Origin: Cohnella thermotolerans DSM 17683
Lineage (GTDB): Bacteria > Bacillota > Bacilli > Paenibacillales > Paenibacillaceae
Direction of reading: 5' to 3'
DNA length: 64,000 nucleotides
NCBI RefSeq assembly: GCF_000429825.1
Contig: NZ_KE386955.1
Coordinates: 174,204 to 238,203, forward strand
How positions within the stretch are numbered: the stretch's first letter is position 1; each line of letters opens with the position of its first letter. Below the pieces are notes generated by a model. That model made no database searches. It had not been told where the DNA came from and was given only the letters and a program-made list of their open reading frames with translations. The position numbers and the translations under genes were made by a program. Of this stretch, positions 7,813-16,037 are shown piece by piece.

Positions 7813-8728
7813 AATGATCGGCCTCGCCGGAAGACGCTCTGCCCTGGGCCGCCGAATGGGCGATCCGCCGGTACTCGGAAGGGCTGCATTGGAATAAGGA
7901 ACGGAACATTTTGCTAAAATAGCTGAAGTTGTCGAACCCCGCTTCGATCGCCGCTTCGCCTACGGTCAGATCGGCTCCGGCGAGACGGGCCGCCGCGTGC
8001 CGAAGCCGGAAATGATTGATATACTCGACCGGCGTCTTGCCCATGTACGACTTGAACGTGCGGCTGAAATGCCCTTCGCTCATGCCGGCCGCGGCGGCCA
8101 GCTCGCGGACGGTCAGCTTGCGTCCGTAATGGTTGTCGATATACGTCAGCGCCTCCTTGAGCCGCTCCACGACGCGAACGTCCGACGGCAGTTCGGCCTG
8201 ACGCGCGCTCCACGCGCCGGAGGTCCAGAATTCCGCCAGCAGCATATAAAGGCCGGCTTTGACCCGCATCTCGCGGGCCGGGTCCGGCGAAGCGTCGAGC
8301 GCGAACAGCCGCGCCAGCCCTTCCAGCGCTTTGGCTCCCCATTCCGTATCCCCGGCAATCGGAACGTTCAGCGCGATGCGTCCCCGGCGGAGCGGCTGCA
8401 AAAACCGGGACGAGAAGCCGTCCTTGGCGTCGATCAGCCAGTCCATGTCGAAGACGATCGCCTTGTAGGAACAGGCCGCCCCTTCCAGCTCGAAAGCCCC
8501 GTGCAGTTCCCCGCCCGGAACGAAGACCGCTTCGCCGGCGCGCAGCTCGATCTCGGCGGCGCCGATGCGGAACAACGCCTGCCCGCTCTCGACGAGAAGA
8601 AATTCCGCTTCCTCGTGCCAATGCATTTCCAGCAGCGGCTGCCCGGACTGATCCTCCATAGCGTAGATCCCGACCGGAAACCCCGGTTCTCCGTGCCGGC
8701 GATTTTCGCGCAAATGCCTTAAATTCAT
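7811..8728 (-). CDS. AraC-family regulator with N-terminal cupin
   Basis: Transcription factor of 305 aa. The N-terminal sugar-sensing cupin-like domain includes HWHEEAEFL and the Gly-rich strand RAGEAVFVPGGELHG. The C-terminal 100 residues hold the two AraC helix-turn-helix motifs (VRELAAAAGMSEGHFSRTFK and VGEAAIEAGFDNFSYFSKMF). The ATG at 8728 has GGAGAG 7 bases upstream and is preferred over the TTG five codons earlier. It is divergent from the alpha-xylosidase gene, which it probably activates in response to a xylose-containing sugar; that target is inference. Confidence 0.85.
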   Translation of the reverse strand: MNLRHLRENRRHGEPGFPVGIYAMEDQSGQPLLEMHWHEEAEFLLVESGQALFRIGAAEIELRAGEAVFVPGGELHGAFELEGAACSYKAIVFDMDWLIDAKDGFSSRFLQPLRRGRIALNVPIAGDTEWGAKALEGLARLFALDASPDPAREMRVKAGLYMLLAEFWTSGAWSARQAELPSDVRVVERLKEALTYIDNHYGRKLTVRELAAAAGMSEGHFSRTFKSYMGKTPVEYINHFRLRHAAARLAGADLTVGEAAIEAGFDNFSYFSKMFRSLFQCSPSEYRRIAHSAAQGRASSGEADH

Positions 8729-8802
8729 CGAAGATCTCTCCAAATATCAGAATCGTGTTAAATGAAAGCGTAAAACTGCAAGAGAATACGCTCAAAAATC
8801 AG

Positions 8803-8808
8803 TATAAT
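8803..8808 (+). promoter_or_regulatory. -10 element of the alpha-xylosidase gene
   Basis: A perfect TATAAT lies 50 bases before the ATG. No good -35 is visible, as expected for a promoter that depends on an activator such as the adjacent AraC protein. Confidence 0.45.
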
Positions 8809-8858
8809 GTCATTGTAATCGGCTATACGACACTTGCCAAGAAAGGAAGCCATCACGC

Positions 8859-11183
8859 ATGAAATTTAGCGACGGATATTGGATGACCAAGCCGGGCTAC
8901 GAAATTTTGAGCCCTTACGAAATTCACGACGTGCGCGTCGGCGCGAACGCGATCACGGTGTTCGCCACGCACCGCCACCTGGAGCACCGGGGCAACACGC
9001 TGAACGAGCCGCTCATGACGATGGAATTCTCCTCGCCGATGAAGGACGTCATTAAAGCGAAGTTTTACCACCACAAGGGGCAAAAGCGCTCCGGCCCCTC
9101 CTCGTTCCCGCTGCTCGTGCAAGGCCATGCGCCGGTGGAAGTGGTGAACAACGACGACTTCGTCAGCTTGACGAGCGGCGACACGACGGTGACGATTACG
9201 AAGCGGCACCCCGTCAGGATTACGTATACGTACAAAGGCCGCACGCTGACGGGCAGCGGCACGCGCCAGACCGCTTATATCAAAGCCGCGGACGGCAACC
9301 ACCATTTCCGCGAGCAGCTCAACCTGGCCGTCGGCGAGACCGTATACGGCCTGGGCGAACGATTCTCGGCCTTCGTCAAGAACGGCCAGGTCGTCGACAT
9401 CTGGAACCAGGACGGCGGTACGGCATCGGAGCAGGCGTACAAGAACATTCCTTTCTACATCACCAACCGCGGTTACGGCGTCTTCGTCAACCATCCCGAG
9501 CTCGTCTCCTTCGAGGTCGCCTCGGAGAAGGTGTCCAAAACGCAATTCAGCGTCGCGGGCGAAATGCTGGAGTACTTCCTGATCGGCGGGGACTCGATGA
9601 AGAGCGTTCTGTCGAATTACACGACGCTTACCGGCAAGCCGGCTCTGCCTCCCGCCTGGTCGTTCGGTCTGTGGCTGACGACCTCGTTCACGACCGATTA
9701 CGACGAAGCGACCGTGAACAGCTTCATCGACGGCATGGCGCAGCGCGATTTGCCGCTGGCCGTCTTCCACTTCGACTGCTTCTGGATGAAGGAGTACCAG
9801 TGGTGCGACTTCGAATGGGACGAGCGGGTGTTCCCCGATCCGAAAGGCATGCTTGAGCGTCTGAAAGCGAAAGGGCTGCACATCTGCGTCTGGATCAACC
9901 CATACATCGCGCAGCGTTCGCCGCTGTTCGACGAAGGGATGGAGCGCGGCTATCTGCTGAAGCGTCCGGACGGCAGCGTCTGGCAATGGGATATGTGGCA
10001 ATACGGCATGGGTCTCGTCGACTTTACGAATCCGGACGCCTGCAAGTGGTTCGGAGACAAGCTGCGCGCGCTGGTCGACATGGGCGTCGATTCGTTCAAG
10101 ACCGACTTCGGCGAGCGGATTCCGACCGATGTCGTCTACTTCGACGGTTCCGATCCGATGCAAATGCACAACTATTACACGCAGCTATATAACAAAGTCG
10201 TCTTCGAGGTGCTGGAGGAGAAGCGCGGCAAAGGCGAAGCCGTCCTGTTCGCCCGTTCCGCCACGGCCGGCGGCCAGCAGTTCCCGGTGCACTGGGGCGG
10301 CGACTGCGAGGCGACGTACGAGTCGATGGCGGAAAGCTTGCGCGGCGGACTCTCACTGGGCTTGTCCGGCTTCGGCTTCTGGAGCCACGACATCGGCGGC
10401 TTCGAGCAGAGCGCGACGCCGGATCTGTACAAGCGCTGGGTGGCGTTCGGCTTGCTGTCCAGCCATAGCCGCCTGCACGGCAGCACGTCGTACCGCGTGC
10501 CGTGGCTGTTCGACGAAGAGGCCGTCGACGTTCTTCGCGTCTTCACGAAGCTGAAGCTGCGCCTCATGCCGTATCTGTTCGGGCAAGCCGTGCAGTCGTC
10601 CCGCCTCGGCCTCCCGATGATGCGCGCGATGGTGCTCGAATTCGGCGACGATCCGACGGCGGATTATTTGGACCGCCAATATATGCTGGGCGATTCCCTG
10701 CTCGTGGCCCCGATCTTCAACGAAGAGGGCGTCTCCTCTTATTATTTGCCGAAAGGCGAATGGACCCACTTCCTGACCGGCGAGAAAGTAAGCGGCGGCG
10801 TCTGGCGGAACGAGAAGTACGATTATATGAGCCTGCCGCTGTTCGCCCGCGAAAATTCGCTCATTCCGGTCGGCAGCGAAGAGAACCGTCCGGACTACGA
10901 CTACGCCAGCGGCGTGACGTTCCACCTGTTCGCGCTTCAGGACGGCGCTTCCGCCGCTTCCGTCGTCACCGACGTCCGTGGCGCCGAGAAGCTCAAAGCG
11001 GCGGCAACCCGCACCGGCCGCACGATCGCGTTCGCGACGGAAGGCACGTCTGCCGGCTTGCGCCTGCTGCTTCGCGGCGTCGACTCCGTCGAATCCGTGG
11101 AAGGCGGAACGTTCGAAGCCACTCCGGAAGGCGTCGTCGTCGTGCCGGCATCGGTCGGCACCGCCGTTCAAATCAAGCTGTAA
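8859..11183 (+). CDS. yicI: Alpha-xylosidase, glycoside hydrolase family 31 (YicI type)
   Basis: Hydrolyses terminal alpha-xylosyl residues, for example isoprimeverose from xyloglucan. It is 774 aa against 772 in E. coli YicI. The nucleophile motif KTDFGERIPTDVV places Asp at residue 416 and the acid/base Asp in HWGGDCEATYESM at 482, the same numbers as in YicI. No signal peptide is present, so it acts in the cytoplasm on imported oligosaccharide. AAAGGAAG precedes the ATG. No transporter lies next to it in this window. The divergent AraC gene is the likely regulator. Confidence 0.93.
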   Translation: MKFSDGYWMTKPGYEILSPYEIHDVRVGANAITVFATHRHLEHRGNTLNEPLMTMEFSSPMKDVIKAKFYHHKGQKRSGPSSFPLLVQGHAPVEVVNNDDFVSLTSGDTTVTITKRHPVRITYTYKGRTLTGSGTRQTAYIKAADGNHHFREQLNLAVGETVYGLGERFSAFVKNGQVVDIWNQDGGTASEQAYKNIPFYITNRGYGVFVNHPELVSFEVASEKVSKTQFSVAGEMLEYFLIGGDSMKSVLSNYTTLTGKPALPPAWSFGLWLTTSFTTDYDEATVNSFIDGMAQRDLPLAVFHFDCFWMKEYQWCDFEWDERVFPDPKGMLERLKAKGLHICVWINPYIAQRSPLFDEGMERGYLLKRPDGSVWQWDMWQYGMGLVDFTNPDACKWFGDKLRALVDMGVDSFKTDFGERIPTDVVYFDGSDPMQMHNYYTQLYNKVVFEVLEEKRGKGEAVLFARSATAGGQQFPVHWGGDCEATYESMAESLRGGLSLGLSGFGFWSHDIGGFEQSATPDLYKRWVAFGLLSSHSRLHGSTSYRVPWLFDEEAVDVLRVFTKLKLRLMPYLFGQAVQSSRLGLPMMRAMVLEFGDDPTADYLDRQYMLGDSLLVAPIFNEEGVSSYYLPKGEWTHFLTGEKVSGGVWRNEKYDYMSLPLFARENSLIPVGSEENRPDYDYASGVTFHLFALQDGASAASVVTDVRGAEKLKAAATRTGRTIAFATEGTSAGLRLLLRGVDSVESVEGGTFEATPEGVVVVPASVGTAVQIKL

Positions 11184-11207
11184 GCCGTCCCGAGAGGACG
11201 AATTGCA

Positions 11208-11250
11208 AACGGCCCTTGTATGCTTCATGGCGAAGCGTACAAGGGCCGTT
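11208..11250. terminator. Shared hairpin between yicI and the histidine kinase gene
   Basis: A 19-bp nearly perfect inverted repeat (AACGGCCCTTGTA... paired with ...TACAAGGGCCGTT, one wobble) separates two convergent genes. Neither side has a strong T-run; the minus side continues TTTGCAATT. Confidence 0.6.
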
Positions 11251-11274
11251 CGTCGTCATCGGGCCGGCGAAATC

Positions 11275-12405
11275 CTAAATTTCGCTTGGCTCCGGCACAG
11301 CCGCGGCGAGCGGCAAATAGACGAGGAACGACGTCCGGCTCGAATCGCTCCGCGCCTCGATCCGGCCGCCGTGCAGCTCGACCAGGCTTTTGACGATCGC
11401 GAGTCCCAGCCCGGAGCCGCCGCTGTTCTCCGAGCGGGACTTGTCGACGCGATAGAACCGGTCGAAAATGTACGGCAGGTCGGTCGTCGGAATCGGCTCG
11501 CCGTAATTTGTCACTTCTACGACCGCTTCCCCTTCCCGCCGCGAGACGGCAAAATCGATTTTTTTCCCGTCCTTGCCGTAAGCCATCGCGTTCGACAGCA
11601 GGTTCTCGAAGACGCGCACCAGCTTGACCGGATCTCCCATGACGACAATATCCGGACCGGATGAAGCGACCGAGCCGGTCATGCCTGCCTCAGCCAGCGG
11701 CATTTGATAGTCGACGAGCAGCTGCCCGATCATTTCCGCCAGATTGATCCGTACCCTCTGCAAGGAGACCGCCCCGTGCCGCATGCGCGTGTACTCAAAC
11801 AGATCGTTGATCAGAACGTGCAGCCGCTGCGACTTGTCGTAAGCGATCGAGACGTAATGCCGCAGCTCCACTTCGTCCCGATAGCGGTCCTGCTCGATCA
11901 GGCCCAAATAACCGAGAATGGACGTGAGCGGCGTGCGCAAATCGTGGGAGACGTTCGTGATCAGTTCGTTCTTCGTCTGCTCCGCCCGCCGCTCCTCGTC
12001 CAGCGAGCGCTTGAGGCGCTCGACGAGACGGTTCGTCTGCATCGCCAGATCGGTCAGCTCGTTCCGCTGGCGGACGGGAACGGCCGCGTCGAAGTGGCCT
12101 TCGGCGATGTGCTCGATCGCCCGGTGCATCTGCCCGATATAGCTGAATTTCCGCCACGAGAAAACGACCATGTACACGATGGAGAACAGGAACGTCCCCA
12201 CGTAAATCAGAGACGATTCGCCCAGCAAAGCGCCGAGGATGTTAAAGAGTACGTTAAAATATCTCCGCAGCGAATAATCGCCGCTTCGGTAGAGGCTTTG
12301 CAGCACGGCGAGCACGACGTACGTGGTGATCAAGCCGAGCAGCGCGCTCAGCAGCAGTTGCAGCACCAGCCGCCAGGCCAAGCGCGCCGTATATTTAGCC
12401 GTCAA
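11275..12405 (-). CDS. Membrane sensor histidine kinase
   Basis: 376 aa. Two transmembrane segments (about 10-35 and 60-85) are followed by a HAMP linker, a HisKA domain with the phospho-accepting His in ELITNVSHDLRTPLTS, and a HATPase with the N box (FENLLSNAMAYG), DLPYIFDRFYRVD and GSGLGLAIVKSLVELHGG. The extracytoplasmic loop is very short, so the stimulus is probably sensed in or at the membrane. It overlaps the response regulator by 11 bases. The ligand and regulon cannot be inferred; VanS/YycG-like kinases share the layout. Confidence 0.9.
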   Translation of the reverse strand: MTAKYTARLAWRLVLQLLLSALLGLITTYVVLAVLQSLYRSGDYSLRRYFNVLFNILGALLGESSLIYVGTFLFSIVYMVVFSWRKFSYIGQMHRAIEHIAEGHFDAAVPVRQRNELTDLAMQTNRLVERLKRSLDEERRAEQTKNELITNVSHDLRTPLTSILGYLGLIEQDRYRDEVELRHYVSIAYDKSQRLHVLINDLFEYTRMRHGAVSLQRVRINLAEMIGQLLVDYQMPLAEAGMTGSVASSGPDIVVMGDPVKLVRVFENLLSNAMAYGKDGKKIDFAVSRREGEAVVEVTNYGEPIPTTDLPYIFDRFYRVDKSRSENSGGSGLGLAIVKSLVELHGGRIEARSDSSRTSFLVYLPLAAAVPEPSEI

Positions 12406-13090
12406 TTTTGTAGCCGACCCCCCACACCGTCACGATCAGCTTGTCGCCGGCTTCCTGCTCCAGCTTGTCCCTTAGCTTGCTGATATGGACCATAACCGTA
12501 TTATTGGATTCGAAATATTTTTCCTTCCACACTTGCTGGAAAATTTCTTCGGCGCTGAACACGCGCCCGGGGCTTGCGGCGAGCAGCGCCAGGATGCCGA
12601 ATTCGGTCGACGTCAGCCGGATCGGCTTGCCGTCGGCTTCGACGAGGTGGGACCGTCTGTCGATGCGGAGCGGACCGACCTCGATGACCGCTTCATCCGC
12701 GTCGTCGGCGACTCCTTTGTTGTATTGGTAAGAGCGGCGAAGCAGCGATTTGACCCGCGCCAGCAGCTCGAGCGGATTGAACGGCTTGATCAGATAATCG
12801 TCCGCGCCCGTCATGAGGCCGAGAATTTTGTCCATGTCCTCCGCTTTGGCGCTCACCATCAGAATCGGTAATTCGCGCGTTTCGCGGATGCGCCGGCAAG
12901 CTTCCAGACCGTCCAGCTTCGGCATCATAATATCGAGCACCACCAGATCGAACGGTTCTTCGGCAAGTCTCGCCAACGCCTGTTCGCCGTCGTGCGCTTT
13001 GGCCGTTTCGAAGCCTTCGTTTTTCAAATAAATTTCAATCAATCCCGCGATTTCGCGGTCGTCGTCTACGATCAGAATACGGCGTGCCAT
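12395..13090 (-). CDS. OmpR/PhoB-family response regulator
   Basis: 231 aa. The receiver domain has the acidic pair at 10-11 (IVDDDREI), phospho-acceptor Asp53 (VVLDIMMPK), and Thr/Ser-Lys switch residues (SAKAED, IKPFNP). A winged-helix DNA-binding domain ends with the usual VHISKLRDKLE...VTVWGVGYKI. It pairs with the overlapping kinase gene. Target genes are not identifiable here. Confidence 0.92.
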   Translation of the reverse strand: MARRILIVDDDREIAGLIEIYLKNEGFETAKAHDGEQALARLAEEPFDLVVLDIMMPKLDGLEACRRIRETRELPILMVSAKAEDMDKILGLMTGADDYLIKPFNPLELLARVKSLLRRSYQYNKGVADDADEAVIEVGPLRIDRRSHLVEADGKPIRLTSTEFGILALLAASPGRVFSAEEIFQQVWKEKYFESNNTVMVHISKLRDKLEQEAGDKLIVTVWGVGYKIDG

Positions 13091-13267
13091 GTTCGAACCT
13101 CCATGCCGGAATCGGGAATGTTCCCATTACCTACTATAGCCCAGCCCTCCCCGCTTGTCCTCCCTCGCACGGCCGTTTTTGCAAGGTTTAAGATAATGTT
13201 AAGAATTTGCCGCCGGATGCGAGGATCATATCCCTTGGGCGTCTCTGGACGGCGAATCGGTGACAGT

Positions 13268-13314
13268 AAAAAAAGACCGTTCGCGGCCATGGCGTTTGCC
13301 TGGCGGAACGGTCT
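13268..13314 (-). terminator. Terminator after the foldase gene
   Basis: Minus strand: AGACCGTTC, 23-base loop, GAACGGTCT, then a run of T. It begins 27 bases after the stop of the parvulin gene. Confidence 0.85.
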
Positions 13315-13340
13315 TGTTGATAACTCGCGGCGCTTCCGGA

Positions 13341-14504
13341 TTACGGATTGGCCGATGCGCTGGCGGACGGGGACGCAGACGGCGATGCCGATGCGGAAGG
13401 CGCGGGCGATTCCACGGCCTGGGTGGCGTCTTCCTTCGTCAGGAAGTTTTTGTAGCCGAGCTCCTTCTTCGTCTTCGCAAGCCAGTCCGACACGCCTTCG
13501 TTGATTTTCTCGTCGAGGTACTTGTTCTTCACTTCCGTCTTGACGTCTTCGTACGCCGGGATAACGGCGTCCTTATGATCGGTCACCTTGATGATGTGGA
13601 AGCCGTTCGGCGATTCGACGACGCCGCTCAGCTCGCCCTTCTTCAAGGCGAAAGCCGCCTTCTCGAACTGCTCGTTCATGACGCCTTTGCCGAAGTAGCC
13701 GAGATCGCCGCCATTGTCCTTGGAGCCCGTATCGATGGATTTCTCCTTCGCGAGCGTCGCAAAGTCGGCGCCTTGCTTCAGCTGCTGCAGCACCTCTTCG
13801 GCCTCGGCCTTCGTCTTCAGCAGAATGTGGGAGGCTTTCACTTGCTCCGGCGTGCCGAAGCTTTCCTTGTTTTTCTCGTAATAAGCCTTCAAATCGTCTT
13901 CCGTCGGGGCGAGCATCTTGTCGAAAATAAGGCGCAGCTCCAGCTGCGGAATGACCTGCTCCTTGAACGCATCCAGCGTCATGCCGCTGGATGCGAGCGC
14001 CTGGTTGAACGCCTCGTCGGATTCAATGCCGTTCTGCTTCTTGATCTCCGCGATATAAGCGTCGACGTCGGCGTCGCTGACCGTTTTGCCTGTTTTCTCG
14101 GCTTCGATGGAGATCATTTTGAACGTCATCAGTTGGTCCAGCGACTGGCCGACTTTGGCTTCGCCCATCGTCTTGACCATATCGTCGTATAGTTCCTTCT
14201 GGGTGATGGATTTGCCGTCCAGCTCCCCGACCGCCTCGTTCATCCCGGCTCCGTTGGATTCTCGGATAAGCACGACGACGAGAGCGATGATGGCAATGAC
14301 GGCGATCGCCATCCAAGGCCACGCTTTCATCGGTTTCGCCGGCTGCGCAACCGCTGCTGCGGTCTTCCCGGCTTCAAGCTCCGCTTCGGCTTCGTGAACG
14401 AGCTCTTCCTGAGGAGCGTCCTTATCCTCCGCTTCGGGCTTGTCCGCTTGCTCCAACTCTTCCGCCGGGTTGGGCTGCGACGGATCTTTGTGCATTTCGC
14501 TCAT
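13341..14504 (-). CDS. Membrane-anchored parvulin-type peptidyl-prolyl isomerase (PrsA/SurA-like foldase)
   Basis: 387 aa extracytoplasmic folding factor. Residues 1-58 are an acidic Glu/Asp-rich cytoplasmic tail, about 62-80 form one transmembrane helix (WPWMAIAVIAIIALVVVLI), then a SurA-like N-domain and a rotamase domain near 218-310 (ASHILLKTKAEAEEVL, GGDLGYFGKG, VVESPNGFHIIKVTD). The tail is a Ser/Ala/Pro low-complexity stretch. Classical PrsA is a lipoprotein; here no lipobox is present and the anchor is an uncleaved helix. AGGAGG lies before the ATG. The preceding ORF ends with its own terminator, so this gene is a separate unit. Confidence 0.88.
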   Translation of the reverse strand: MSEMHKDPSQPNPAEELEQADKPEAEDKDAPQEELVHEAEAELEAGKTAAAVAQPAKPMKAWPWMAIAVIAIIALVVVLIRESNGAGMNEAVGELDGKSITQKELYDDMVKTMGEAKVGQSLDQLMTFKMISIEAEKTGKTVSDADVDAYIAEIKKQNGIESDEAFNQALASSGMTLDAFKEQVIPQLELRLIFDKMLAPTEDDLKAYYEKNKESFGTPEQVKASHILLKTKAEAEEVLQQLKQGADFATLAKEKSIDTGSKDNGGDLGYFGKGVMNEQFEKAAFALKKGELSGVVESPNGFHIIKVTDHKDAVIPAYEDVKTEVKNKYLDEKINEGVSDWLAKTKKELGYKNFLTKEDATQAVESPAPSASASPSASPSASASANP

Positions 14505-14586
14505 GCTCGATTGACCTCCTCTAGTTAAAAAAAAAGCTCATTGTTCCACTATAACAAATTTTCCGCGGAATACATTAATATAACTT

Positions 14587-14616
14587 AAAAAAATAAAAAA
14601 GCGGACAACGTCCGCT
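14587..14616 (-). terminator. Terminator after the amidase / FAH-fragment unit
   Basis: Minus strand AGCGGAC-GTT-GTCCGCT followed directly by a long T-run. It lies 2 bases past the stop of the 72-codon ORF. Confidence 0.9.
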
Positions 14617-14617
14617 A

Positions 14618-14836
14618 TCAAGAACTGTCGGATTGGCGCGACGCCAGCTTCTTCTCGCCGCTGTCCCGATGCCAGGCGCGCAGCCGCTCCCATTGACCGC
14701 TGCGAAGGATCGCTTCGAGCGACAGGCGCCAGGCCGTTCCGAGCCGTTCGTTCACCGTGCGGATCGGCACATAGCCGCTTCGCGTTTCGATGGCCGCCGT
14801 CACCCGGCCTTCCCAAACGATCGAGGCCGCCCTCAT
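14618..14836 (-). pseudogene. Truncated fumarylacetoacetate hydrolase N-terminal domain
   Basis: 72 codons. The wording (RAASIVWEG, then a Gly-Tyr-Val-Pro-Ile strand, VNERLGTAW, ILRSGQWERLRAWH) resembles the N-terminal domain of FAH-family hydrolases of about 300 aa, but the catalytic beta-roll and its metal-binding Glu/Glu/Asp are missing. The frame closes with a normal stop two bases before a strong terminator. The ATG overlaps the amidase stop as ATGA, so it is probably still translated by coupling. The best reading is a gene truncated by deletion; a small retained domain protein is the alternative. Family assignment is by recalled pattern only. Confidence 0.5.
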
Positions 14837-16020
14837 GGCGCGCCCTTCCTTCCGCCCAGCTTCCCGTGAACCCATTGAAGCAGCGCCAAGTCCCGCCGGC
14901 GGCCGCCGATGAAGGACAGGCCGATCGGGTTGCCGCTTCGGGAGACGAAGGGAACAGTCAGCTGCGGCAGACCGGACAGACCCGCGATGCAGGTCAATTG
15001 CATCGTCCGGGACCGCTGCAGCTCCGCCCGCTCGCCCGTCAATCCGAGGGGGGGCGCTTCACCGGTCGCGGTCGGCAGCGCCAGCAGCCGGCCGCTTCCG
15101 AGCAAGGCCGCCAGCGCCTCGCCGATGCCGCGCTTCTTCTCGTACTGCTTCTCTTTGTCCGAGGAAGCCAGCGTGCTCGCCCATTCGAAGCGCTCGGCGA
15201 TGCCCGGCCCGAATGCCGGACGGACGGACCGGATCCACCGCCCGTGCTGCTCCCAGATTTCAATGCCCTGAATCGTCCGGAACGTCTCGGCCCAACCTTG
15301 CAGATCGCCGCCGGGAAGCTTCACCCATTCGGTCGGCATCCTCCCGGCGAGACGCCCCAGCTGTTCAAGCAGCGTCTCCCTCGCATCGTCGTCGGCCATC
15401 GCCCACGCTTCCTCGGGAAGCAGAAGCCCCTCGAAATCGGCGTTTGCCGCGTCCGCGTCTTGCTTCTCCAGCAGCGTCCGCCCCACTTCGAGCAAGACGC
15501 CCGATTCGGCGCTCATCCAGCCGACCGTATCGAAGCTTGGCGCAAGCGGAATAACGCCGTCCATCGACACCTCGCCGAAGCAAGGGCGGAAGCCGAACAC
15601 GCCGCAATAGGCCGACGGAATCCGGACCGAACCGCCGGTGTCGGTGCCGAGAGCGAAATCGACGTCGCCCGCGGCCACCGCTACGGCCGACCCGCTGGAC
15701 GAGCCGCCCGGAACGCGGCCGGACGCTCGCGGATTGACCGGCGTGCCGTAATGGTAATTTTCCCCTTGCAGGCTGTACATCAGCTCGTCGGTCATCGTCG
15801 AGCCTTGCAGCCTCGCGCCTTCCCGAACGAGCAGCGAGACCGCGCGCGCGTGACGCTCGGCCGGGCCGTGCGTCCTTCGCCAATCCGGATTGCCGGCGCT
15901 GCTCGTATGGCCGAAGATGTCGAACACGTCCTTCACCGCAAACGTCAGGCCGGTCAACCGCCCTTCCGACTCGGGCTCGACCGAGAGATCCGGGCGAATA
16001 TATGCGTTTAATTCGTTCAT
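14833..16020 (-). CDS. Amidase signature family protein
   Basis: Ser-cisSer-Lys amidohydrolase, 395 aa, shorter than the 450-500 aa usual for the family. The catalytic Lys is in LTFAVKDVFD near residue 31, the cis-Ser in GGSSSGSAVAVAAG, and the nucleophile in DTGGSVRIPS. An open frame continues upstream, but GGGGAG sits 6 bases before the ATG at 16020 and the extension overlaps the gamma-glutamyltransferase gene. It lies 17 bases after that gene. The substrate is unknown; the neighbours suggest catabolism of an amide-linked metabolite. Confidence 0.88.
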   Translation of the reverse strand: MNELNAYIRPDLSVEPESEGRLTGLTFAVKDVFDIFGHTSSAGNPDWRRTHGPAERHARAVSLLVREGARLQGSTMTDELMYSLQGENYHYGTPVNPRASGRVPGGSSSGSAVAVAAGDVDFALGTDTGGSVRIPSAYCGVFGFRPCFGEVSMDGVIPLAPSFDTVGWMSAESGVLLEVGRTLLEKQDADAANADFEGLLLPEEAWAMADDDARETLLEQLGRLAGRMPTEWVKLPGGDLQGWAETFRTIQGIEIWEQHGRWIRSVRPAFGPGIAERFEWASTLASSDKEKQYEKKRGIGEALAALLGSGRLLALPTATGEAPPLGLTGERAELQRSRTMQLTCIAGLSGLPQLTVPFVSRSGNPIGLSFIGGRRRDLALLQWVHGKLGGRKGAP

Positions 16021-16037
16021 CCCCGCTTCTCCCCTTC

